A stretch of DNA of 5,061 nucleotides from an uncultured Faecalibacterium sp. (lineage in GTDB: Bacteria > Bacillota > Clostridia > Oscillospirales > Ruminococcaceae): NCBI GenBank assembly GCA_934503275.1, contig CAKSVD010000050.1:1-5061 (forward strand). Direction: 5' to 3'. How positions within the stretch are numbered: position 1 is the stretch's first letter; each line of letters opens with the position of its first letter. The notes under the pieces were generated by a model. The model saw nothing but the letters and a program-made list of their open reading frames with translations, had not been told where the DNA came from and made no database searches. Both the position numbers and the translations under genes were made by a program. Shown here one piece after another: positions 1 through 5,061 of the stretch.

Positions 1-2343
1 TTATAATTCACTGATGGTTGCAGTAATGGGCTGCATGAGGATTCGCCTGACCGGGTTATATACTGCCAGCACCACAGCCGCCAGCACGACTACGACAATC
101 ACGGCAAGACAGCCCCACGGCACCTGCCACGCTGCACCGAAATAATGGGTGATGAGCAGGATATACAGCTTCCGATTCAGCACAAGACCCAGCGCAATGC
201 CCACCACAAGACCGGACACCGCATAGGTGCCAGCTTCGGCAGAGATCATGCGTTTCAGCTGTGCATCATCCATCCCGATGGCACGCAGGATGCCATACTG
301 CTTCATTCGTGCCGACACGCTCATGGAAATGCTGTTGACGATGTTCAGCAGGGAAATGCCGCCAATAATGGCAAGAAATCCATACAGTACGATCCGTGCC
401 GCATAATAAGTCCCACGGTCCTGCCGGTTGCTTTCCCGCAAATCCTGCACAACGATCTGATCACTGGAAAAAGCCGCCAGCGCCAGCACGGTCTCGTCAC
501 TGGCGGTGCGGTCCAGCTGCACCCCGATCATATTGTAATTCTGTTCTCCTGCTACACGGCGGAACAGCGTTTCAGGCGCAATAATGGTCACATCGTCCGG
601 AAATATTCCCTGTGAGAATGCGCCCACGACCGTCAGCGGCACACCGTTCACCGTGATGGTATCCCCGACACGGATGGGGTTTGTTTTGTTGTACATCGTC
701 ATCACTTCATTGTCTGCACCGGAATTTTTTGCCATTCTTCCCTTGACCACCATGCTTTTGCTGGATTCCAGCATAAAATCATCGTACGAACAGAATGTGA
801 CCTGCTCGACATTGTTCCGGTCGCTGCTGGCAGGTACATGGACAAGACCCGTACAGCCCCATACACGTGCAACACCGGGCATCCTTCGCAACTGCTGCGC
901 CATGGTATCCGGCAGCACCCGTTCGTTGTCATAACCGGTGTATATCACATCCGCCTGCCATGGTGCCAAACTTGGCAACAGCAGAGAAGCAAACTGCAAA
1001 ATAACGATAAATCCCAGTGCAAGCACAATGCTTAATGCAAAGCTTGCGGTAATCAGGAACCAATTCTTTTTGCTTGCGGTAGCATGGTATATGCCCAGTG
1101 CAGTTTCAGTCCGACCGGAGCCAAGATTCGCTGCATGATGCACAACTGCCGCCTGTTCACTCCCGGAAGCCGCCGCCACAGGCGGGACCTCTGCAGCCTG
1201 CTTGGCCGGAGCCTGTGCTGCCAGCAGCACCGTTACTACGCCCACCACAGCACCGGCACACAGACCGCCCATACTCAACCGGAATACCGGCGTTGTCGCA
1301 AACTCACCGCCAATGCCGTACCGCAGTGCGCCGCACACCGCCCAACTGGAAAATGTCCCCAGAACAAGGCCGATCGGGATCGCAATCCTGCACCAGTTGA
1401 GTGCTTCCATCCGGACAAAATGAACGACCTGCTGTTTGCTCATTCCGAGACAGCGCATCATACCAAAGAAACGGGTGCGCTGCGCAACATTGCTGTTCAT
1501 GGTACCGGAGATCATCAGCACACCGGCAAGCAACACCAGAGCAAACAGCACGCCCGCCATGCTGTACACCGTCCGGAACGCAGTGCTGTTGCTCTGTCCG
1601 GCAGAACCCATCACATTCAAATTTTCATGCACGGCATCCTCGCCATACTGCTGCTGTAGCTGCGGCAGAGCTTTTGCCGCCTTGGCAGCGCTGGTATACT
1701 GCAGATCGTACACAGTCTGCGGCAGAGCTTCTCCCTGCCCAGTCAGAAGCGATTCAAATGTCTCCTGCGGCAGATAAATATCCACCAGTGCAAATTGCAT
1801 TTCGTAATAGCTTTCGTCCACACCGCCGATTCCAGTCACAGTCAGTGTCCGGTTCTGCCCGTCCGGCAGCTTCAGCGTGACCGAATCTCCGATTGCCACA
1901 CCAAAAATCCGGGCGGCACCTTTTCCAAGCAGCACCTCTCCGTCCTGTTCCGGAAAAGTCCCCTCAAAGGCTGCGGAACGGTTCACACGCAGAAATTGCG
2001 CATCACAACCGTAAAGAACCACCCGTTTTCCGTTCAGGCGGTAATCCTCTTCTCCGCCCTCATTGAACACCGCTCCTGCACCTGCGCACACCACGTCCGG
2101 CTGCTGTGCCAGCTGTTCTGCCTGACTCTGTGTAATTCCAGCAATCTGCAAATGCCAACTGCCATCTTTTCCTGCTGCGCGATTCATTTGGGTGCGCAGC
2201 ATCATATCCGCTACACTGAAAATAGCACTGACCAGAAACACCGCAATGACGATGCACAAAATCGTCATGCGGTTCTGCCGTCTGCGTACCTTGGCAGAAA
2301 TCGGGATCAGGCTCAGATAGCTTTTCATTTCTGTGCTGCTCAT
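1..2343 (-). CDS. FtsX/MacB-like ABC transporter permease, duplicated (8 predicted TM helices)
   Basis: Membrane subunit of an ABC exporter or mechanotransmission-type transporter, 780 aa, complete; the TAA stop is the first codon of the window. Two similar halves are visible. Half 1: TM1 about 26-47, extracytoplasmic domain about 48-258 (MacB-PCD-like), then TM2 259-282, TM3 314-337, TM4 357-377. An Ala-rich cytoplasmic linker (about 378-426) follows. Half 2: TM5 427-452, second extracytoplasmic domain about 453-648, TM6 649-672, TM7 704-724, TM8 740-762. Each half carries the FtsX cytoplasmic motif after its second helix: RTRFFGMMRCLGM (from about 289) and RMKQYGILRAIGM (from about 679). 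The usual Glu before the G(I/L)LR part is Phe or Gln here. The ATG at 2343 is chosen because GGGAGG sits 8 bases upstream and ATG overlaps the ATPase stop as ATGA; an in-frame GTG at 2352 lies inside the ribosome-binding site. It should pair with the upstream ATPase. Substrate (perhaps antimicrobial peptide, lipid or lipoprotein) cannot be read from the sequence. Confidence 0.93.
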   Translation of the reverse strand: MSSTEMKSYLSLIPISAKVRRRQNRMTILCIVIAVFLVSAIFSVADMMLRTQMNRAAGKDGSWHLQIAGITQSQAEQLAQQPDVVCAGAGAVFNEGGEEDYRLNGKRVVLYGCDAQFLRVNRSAAFEGTFPEQDGEVLLGKGAARIFGVAIGDSVTLKLPDGQNRTLTVTGIGGVDESYYEMQFALVDIYLPQETFESLLTGQGEALPQTVYDLQYTSAAKAAKALPQLQQQYGEDAVHENLNVMGSAGQSNSTAFRTVYSMAGVLFALVLLAGVLMISGTMNSNVAQRTRFFGMMRCLGMSKQQVVHFVRMEALNWCRIAIPIGLVLGTFSSWAVCGALRYGIGGEFATTPVFRLSMGGLCAGAVVGVVTVLLAAQAPAKQAAEVPPVAAASGSEQAAVVHHAANLGSGRTETALGIYHATASKKNWFLITASFALSIVLALGFIVILQFASLLLPSLAPWQADVIYTGYDNERVLPDTMAQQLRRMPGVARVWGCTGLVHVPASSDRNNVEQVTFCSYDDFMLESSKSMVVKGRMAKNSGADNEVMTMYNKTNPIRVGDTITVNGVPLTVVGAFSQGIFPDDVTIIAPETLFRRVAGEQNYNMIGVQLDRTASDETVLALAAFSSDQIVVQDLRESNRQDRGTYYAARIVLYGFLAIIGGISLLNIVNSISMSVSARMKQYGILRAIGMDDAQLKRMISAEAGTYAVSGLVVGIALGLVLNRKLYILLITHYFGAAWQVPWGCLAVIVVVVLAAVVLAVYNPVRRILMQPITATISEL

Positions 2344-3023
2344 TCCCGGCACCTCCCAAAATCGGTCAGGCAGCCGTCCGATACCTGCAGCACCCGGTCT
2401 GCCGTCTGCGCAATGCTGCGGTTGTGGGTGATCATCAGGATGGTCTGCTCGTATTTCCGGGATGTTTCTTTCAGCAGGGCAATGACCTCGCTGGTGTTCT
2501 GGGTGTCCAGATTGCCGGTCGGCTCATCCGCCAAAATCAGGGAAGGGCGGGTCATCAGGGCGCGGCCAATGGCTACCCGTTGCTGCTGCCCACCGGAAAG
2601 CTGACTTGGCAGATGCTTCCGACGGTCTTTCAAATTCAACACGGTCAGCAGTTCTTCCAGATATGCCCTGTCCGGCTTTTGGTAGTCCAGCAGCACCGGG
2701 AACAGGATGTTCTGTTCTACGGTCAGTTCCGGGATGAGGTTGAATGCCTGAAAGATAAAACCGATATTGCGGCGGCGGAAGATCGTCAGCTCCCGGTCTT
2801 TCATGGCAAAAACATCCTTGCCATCAATCAGCACCTTGCCGGAAGTCGGCGTATCCAGTCCGCCGATCAGATTGAGCAGGGTGCTTTTGCCGGAGCCGGA
2901 TTCGCCAACGACCGCCACATATTCGCCTTTCGGCACGGAAAAGCTGACATCTTTCAGCGCATGGACAGCAGTTTCTCCGCTGCCGTAGGTCTTGCAGAGA
3001 TGGTTGACTTCTAATAGTTCCAT
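2340..3023 (-). CDS. ABC transporter ATP-binding protein (MacB/LolD family)
   Basis: Cytoplasmic ATPase, 227 aa, the usual length for the family, expected to dimerise and drive the neighbouring permease. All nucleotide-binding motifs are intact: Walker A GESGSGKST (40-48), Q-loop Gln92 in FQAFNLIP, signature LSGGQQQR (142-149), Walker B SLILADEP with catalytic Glu167, D-loop NLD (171-173), and H-loop His200 in ITHN. The text around these (ADEPTGNLDT, FIFQAFNLIPELT) is typical of ATPases that pair with FtsX/MacB permeases. The start at the ATG at 3023 is chosen because GTGAGGG lies 7 bases upstream and MELLEVNHLCKTYG is the normal family N-terminus; a GTG at 3095 would add 24 unconserved residues across the likely promoter region. 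The stop overlaps the permease start (ATGA). It is separated from the kinase gene by 101 bases holding candidate regulatory repeats, so it may begin its own transcript. Confidence 0.95.
   Translation of the reverse strand: MELLEVNHLCKTYGSGETAVHALKDVSFSVPKGEYVAVVGESGSGKSTLLNLIGGLDTPTSGKVLIDGKDVFAMKDRELTIFRRRNIGFIFQAFNLIPELTVEQNILFPVLLDYQKPDRAYLEELLTVLNLKDRRKHLPSQLSGGQQQRVAIGRALMTRPSLILADEPTGNLDTQNTSEVIALLKETSRKYEQTILMITHNRSIAQTADRVLQVSDGCLTDFGRCRE
2352..2357 (-). promoter_or_regulatory. Ribosome-binding site of the permease gene
   Basis: GGGAGG lies 8 bases before the ATG at 2343, inside the last codons of the ATPase gene. It decides the start: the in-frame GTG at 2352-2350 overlaps this site and would have no correctly spaced one of its own. 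The ATGA overlap with the ATPase stop supports translational coupling. Confidence 0.85.
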
Positions 3024-3030
3024 AGTGTAT

Positions 3031-3037
3031 CCCTCAC
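3031..3037 (-). promoter_or_regulatory. Ribosome-binding site of the ABC ATPase gene
   Basis: GTGAGGG is 7 bases upstream of the ATG at 3023. This selects that ATG over the upstream GTG at 3095, which has no good site. Confidence 0.75.
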
Positions 3038-3071
3038 TTTGCAGATTCCTTCGATTCAGACGGATCTTCTC

Positions 3072-3117
3072 TGTCTGTGTAGAAAAGGATAACACGTCAA
3101 CCTTACTGCAAGCCTAC
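3072..3117 (-). promoter_or_regulatory. Possible transporter promoter in the kinase-ATPase spacer
   Basis: Two weak readings exist and the sequence does not decide between them. (a) A -10-like TGTTAT at 3094-3089 with no good -35, but with the TGTAGGCT direct repeats covering the -35 zone (GTAGGC at 3117-3112, 17 bp spacing). This is the arrangement expected for a promoter switched on by an OmpR/PhoB-type activator. (b) A good -35 TTGACG at 3100-3095, but only CAGACA at the right distance for a -10. Reading (a) gives a leader of about 60 bases before the ATPase ATG. Confidence 0.35.
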
Positions 3118-3139
3118 ACCCAGCCTACAATTTTGTAGG
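3111..3139 (-). promoter_or_regulatory. Candidate response-regulator operator (direct repeats plus inverted copy)
   Basis: On the minus strand, TGTAGGCT occurs twice, at 3129-3122 and 3118-3111, exactly 11 bp start to start, one helical turn. Directly before it is an inverted copy: CCTACAA (3139-3133), two bases, TTGTAGG (3130-3124). The kinase stop codon lies inside the first direct copy. Tandem half-sites about 10-11 bp apart are the usual binding pattern of OmpR/PhoB-family dimers, and the regulator encoded here is of that family. Placement upstream of the transporter genes fits an activator site. The function is inferred; the repeats are seen directly. Confidence 0.55.
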
Positions 3140-4162
3140 AATCGGAAAATTCAGAGTAAAGGTCGTGCCCTTTCCCAGCTCGCTGTCTACTTCAATGGTT
3201 CCGTGATGGGCTTCCACAATGGCTTTTGCCAGCGGCAGGCCCAGCCCGATGCCCTGTGTATCCTGTGAAAAGCGGCTGCGATAAAACCGCTTGAAGATAT
3301 GGTATAGATCCTCCGGGTAGATGCCGCTGCCGTTGTCTCGTACTTTGATTTGAACCATGGACGGCAGTGCGTTCCACTCTACCTGAATCGTATCTCCGCT
3401 CTTTGTGTGGTCAAGGGCATTCTTTACAAGATTGTCCACAGCTTCCTGCATCCAGTCACGGTCGCACCAAAGTGTAACCGCCTCTGAGCCGGACAGAACA
3501 AGCTTTTTCTGTTCCTGCTCTGCACGATAGTTATACTGCCGCGCGATGTCCTGCACCATTTCAGCAACATTTTCGTTTTTCTTCTCCAAGACGACCGAAC
3601 CGGCATCCAGCCGGGTGATTTTGAGCAGATTCTGCACCAGCGTTTCGATGCGGTCCAACTCCTGTTCGGACAGGTCTGCAAACTCTTTGACCTCCGACGG
3701 CGAAACAGCTTCGTCCTGAAGCAGACCGTTGTAGATATTCAACGCTGCCAGCGGTGTTTTGAGCTGGTGCGAAATATCTGCAATGGTATTTTTCAAAAAA
3801 CGCTTCTCCCGCTGCTCGTTGTCTGCGTGTGCGCTCAGAACTGCCGCCAATGCATTAACGGAGTGAAACAGACGGTAAAGTTCTCCCTCCCGGTCGCAGC
3901 CCAGCCGTGCATCCGGATTGCCATCCAGACAGCTTTGGATTTGCTGGACTGCCTGTTCCAGAAGCGCGCTCTGCCTTTGGAAATAGCGAAAAAGCACGCC
4001 CCAGAGACAGCTGCCCAGCAGCAGAAAAACCAATAGTAACCCGAAAGAAAATACATGCGTCGTATGCCATACGATGCCCTGCGTGAGAGCCAATGCCACC
4101 GCCCAGACCGCCAGCACTGTCCGGAACAAAATTCGGATCTCCCGGTTTGCGAATACTTTCAT
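3125..4162 (-). CDS. Sensor histidine kinase with minimal extracellular loop
   Basis: Membrane-bound kinase of a two-component system, 345 aa, expected to autophosphorylate on His132 and pass phosphate to the adjacent response regulator. Order of parts: TM1 about 11-32, a loop of only about four residues (HTTH), TM2 about 37-59, a HAMP-like or linker segment about 60-112, then HisKA with the H-box ISHQLKTPL (His132), and a HATPase domain with N-box DNLVKNALDHT (Asn244 and Asn248), G1 box DNGSG (276-280), F-box FKRFYR (from 290) and G2 box GIGLGL (304-309), ending near the C-terminus. All catalytic boxes look intact. There is no extracytoplasmic sensor domain, so the signal must come from the membrane or a partner protein, plausibly the transporter. 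The start ATG has AAAGGTG upstream, overlapping the regulator stop codon, 9 bases after that gene. The last codons and TAG stop lie within the candidate operator. The H-box is of the VanS/PhoR style, not the HEVKTPL style of classical BceS kinases. Confidence 0.95.
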   Translation of the reverse strand: MKVFANREIRILFRTVLAVWAVALALTQGIVWHTTHVFSFGLLLVFLLLGSCLWGVLFRYFQRQSALLEQAVQQIQSCLDGNPDARLGCDREGELYRLFHSVNALAAVLSAHADNEQREKRFLKNTIADISHQLKTPLAALNIYNGLLQDEAVSPSEVKEFADLSEQELDRIETLVQNLLKITRLDAGSVVLEKKNENVAEMVQDIARQYNYRAEQEQKKLVLSGSEAVTLWCDRDWMQEAVDNLVKNALDHTKSGDTIQVEWNALPSMVQIKVRDNGSGIYPEDLYHIFKRFYRSRFSQDTQGIGLGLPLAKAIVEAHHGTIEVDSELGKGTTFTLNFPIPTKL

Positions 4163-4171
4163 ACGGCACCT

Positions 4172-4852
4172 TTACCCATTCCATTTATAGCCCATGCCGC
4201 GGACAGTCAGCAGCATCTGCGGTTTGCCGGGGTCGTCCTCAATCTTCATCCGCAGCCGCCGGATATACACTGTTAAGGCACTGCTGTCAATGTAATCCCC
4301 ATCGCAGTCCCACAGTGCATCCAGAATTTGTTCCTTGGATAGCACGGCATTCGGATGCTGCATAAAGAAGCAGAGCAGCTTGTACTCTGCGCCGGTCAGT
4401 TCCAGCAAGACTCCGTTTTTGTATGCCTGCCCCTGCAACAGCCGGACGGTGATGCTGCCCGATTCCAGTACGGGTTCTCCTGCGCTGGACGCATTTGCAC
4501 GGCGAAGCAGTGCATTGACCCGCGACAACAGGACACCCAGCTTGAACGGCTTGGTCAGGTAATCATCCCCGCCCAGATCCAGTCCCATGATGATATTCAT
4601 TTCCTCATCCGAAGCGGTCAGGAACAGAATCGGCACGTTGGATGTGCGCCGCACCTTCTGGCAGAAATCGAAGCCAGAGCCATCCGGCAGGGAAACATCC
4701 AGCACCAGCAGGTCATATTTTCTGTCTGACCACAGCACCTCGGCTTCTGCCAGCGTCCGGGCTGTATCCAGTGCAAAGCCCTGTTTCTTGAATGCAAAGG
4801 TCAGCCCACTGATCAGGCTCAGATCATCTTCCAAAAGGAACAGTTTTCTCAT
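4172..4852 (-). CDS. OmpR/PhoB-family response regulator
   Basis: DNA-binding transcription regulator, 226 aa, cytoplasmic, first gene of the cassette. The receiver domain (about 1-118) has the acidic pocket Glu8/Asp9 (LLEDD), phospho-acceptor Asp52 (VLDVSLPDGSGF), switch Thr79 (LTAS) and Lys101 (KPF), all as expected for an active receiver. GGDDYLTKPF precedes a LLRR helix end. The effector domain (about 128-226) is a winged helix: LTGAEYKLLCFFMQHPNAVL, then LSKEQILDALW, the recognition region with SSALTVYIRRLRMKI, and the wing motif VRGMGYKW near the end. The start ATG follows GAGAGGG with a rather short spacing of 4-5 bases. It forms an operon with the kinase (9-base gap) and probably binds the TGTAGG-type repeats near 3111-3139 and possibly near its own promoter. 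Its partner genes suggest control of the ABC transporter. Confidence 0.96.
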   Translation of the reverse strand: MRKLFLLEDDLSLISGLTFAFKKQGFALDTARTLAEAEVLWSDRKYDLLVLDVSLPDGSGFDFCQKVRRTSNVPILFLTASDEEMNIIMGLDLGGDDYLTKPFKLGVLLSRVNALLRRANASSAGEPVLESGSITVRLLQGQAYKNGVLLELTGAEYKLLCFFMQHPNAVLSKEQILDALWDCDGDYIDSSALTVYIRRLRMKIEDDPGKPQMLLTVRGMGYKWNG

Positions 4853-4899
4853 GATTCCCTCTCTTTTCTGCGTTTTGTGTGTCCTACAGGTTCAAAAGC

Positions 4900-4928
4900 A
4901 TTATAAGTTTTTTCTGCGAACATTACAA
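4900..4928 (-). promoter_or_regulatory. Sigma-A-type promoter of the two-component operon
   Basis: On the minus strand: -35 TTGTAA (4928-4923), exactly 17 bp spacer with an A-run, -10 TATAAT (4905-4900, perfect consensus). A start of transcription near 4893 gives a leader of about 40 bases to the regulator ATG. The strong -10 and acceptable -35 suggest basal, possibly constitutive expression of the sensor pair. Confidence 0.75.
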
Positions 4929-4950
4929 TGTGCGAAACGGAAATTGTTTC
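4915..4950 (-). repeat. Short repeats flanking the -35 of the regulator promoter
   Basis: TTCGCA occurs at 4936-4931 and again at 4920-4915, 16 bp apart, bracketing the imperfect palindrome CATTGTAATG that contains the -35 box. Just upstream is an inverted repeat GAAAC (4950-4946) / GTTTC (4938-4934) with a 7-base centre. Such elements could bind a regulator, but each is short and could be chance. Confidence 0.35.
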
Positions 4951-4979
4951 TTGCCGTGTGTTAAATATAAGTCCTACTA

Positions 4980-5060
4980 TCACCGCTTTACTGCAATAAA
5001 ATTTGCAAAACCATCTTGACGCGCTCCGCAATCCATGATACCCTTTATCGCAAATCCCAC
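4980..5060 (-). other. Tail of an open frame running off the window edge (partial, possibly repeat-derived)
   Basis: A frame open to the window edge ends at TGA 4982-4980 after 26 codons, closing with CGARQDGFANFIAVKR. It could be the C-terminus of an upstream gene in the same direction, or non-coding repeat DNA. The ending does not match any protein family I can name. An internal ATG at 5036 would give only 18 residues and has no clear ribosome-binding site. The overlapping frame begins MRSASRWFCKFYCSKAVIV from a TTG; peptides like this seem familiar to me as short hypothetical products in gut Clostridia, which would fit a dispersed repeat. I cannot confirm this here. Confidence 0.25.
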
Positions 5061-5061
5061 C

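Larger units (their letters stand above)
4881..4977 (-). repeat. Two GTAGGAC copies flanking the regulator promoter
   Basis: GTAGGAC is found at 4977-4971 (about 43 bp upstream of the -35) and at 4887-4881 (in the leader, a few bases after the predicted transcription start, within the palindrome CCTGTAGG). The GTAGG core is the same as in the repeats at 3111-3139 before the transporter genes, which suggests possible autoregulation by the same protein. The copies are far apart (90 bp), so cooperative binding would need looping, or they may act separately. Confidence 0.35.

Noticed and set aside
1..2352. Permease starting at the in-frame GTG at 2352
   Set aside because: The GTG overlaps the GGGAGG site that is ideally placed for the ATG at 2343, and that ATG makes the classical ATGA overlap with the ATPase stop.
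1795..2604. Long plus-strand open frame of 269 codons opposite the permease and ATPase
   Set aside because: It crosses the boundary of two well-supported minus-strand genes, is rich in Cys, His and Ser as antisense frames often are, and shows no recognisable domain.
2340..3095. ATPase starting at GTG 3095 with 24 extra residues
   Set aside because: The extra residues do not look like the family, there is no ribosome-binding site, and the ATG at 3023 has a good one and the expected N-terminus.
3095..3100. TTGACG as the -35 of a strong constitutive transporter promoter
   Set aside because: No acceptable -10 is found 15-19 bp downstream (CAGACA at 17), so it is kept only as a weak alternative.
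3124..3139. CCTACAA/TTGTAGG as an intrinsic terminator after the kinase gene
   Set aside because: The stem is short with a two-base centre, is not GC-rich and has no following T-run; it fits a protein-binding site better.
1..4852. Naming the genes bceRSAB or vanRS
   Set aside because: The permease topology and kinase H-box differ from the Bce family, and there are no vancomycin-resistance enzymes in the window; general family names are safer.
4849..4923. A 24-residue leader peptide (MFAEKTYNAFEPVGH...) whose TGA overlaps the regulator ATG as ATGA
   Set aside because: Its ATG at 4923 lies upstream of the -10 box, so it would be missing from a transcript starting near 4893. The overlap looks attractive, but the frame is read through promoter sequence and has no clear ribosome-binding site.

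Overview
The window holds a compact four-gene cassette, all on the minus strand, read from high to low coordinates: an OmpR/PhoB-family response regulator (4172-4852), a small sensor histidine kinase (3125-4162), an ABC-transporter ATPase of the MacB/LolD type (2340-3023) and a large FtsX/MacB-like permease (1-2343) whose stop codon is the first three bases of the window. Gene order, Shine-Dalgarno sites (GAGAGGG, AAAGGTG, GTGAGGG, GGGAGG), moderately high GC coding sequence with AT-richer spacers, and protein style point to a Gram-positive Firmicute, most likely a gut Clostridia/Oscillospiraceae member of the Faecalibacterium/Gemmiger/Subdoligranulum kind. The genus is an impression from sequence style, not a database result.

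Layout. 4980-5061: tail of an open frame running off the window edge, possibly a repeat-like segment. 4853-4979: leader of the regulator gene, with a good sigma-A-type promoter (TTGTAA, 17 bp, TATAAT) and short repeats around it. 4172-4852: response regulator. A 9-base gap with the ribosome-binding site overlapping the regulator stop codon leads to the kinase (3125-4162). 3024-3124: a 101-base spacer that, together with the kinase stop codon, carries a striking repeat cluster (two direct copies of TGTAGGCT 11 bp apart plus one inverted copy). This is the best candidate operator for the regulator and suggests separate, regulated transcription of the transporter pair. 2340-3023 ATPase and 1-2343 permease overlap by ATGA, so they are translationally coupled.

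How the parts probably work together. The kinase has two membrane helices joined by a loop of only a few residues, so it has no extracellular sensing domain. The permease has two extracytoplasmic domains of roughly 200 residues each. By analogy with known peptide-sensing and detoxification modules of Firmicutes (two-component system plus ABC transporter), the transporter may supply the stimulus to the kinase. The kinase would then phosphorylate the regulator, which would bind the TGTAGG-type repeats and raise transporter expression. The permease is however an 8-helix, internally duplicated MacB/FtsX type and not the 10-helix BceB type, so the direct Bce analogy is only partial and the substrate is unknown. 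No RNA genes, CRISPR arrays, insertion sequences or convincing intrinsic terminators were seen.
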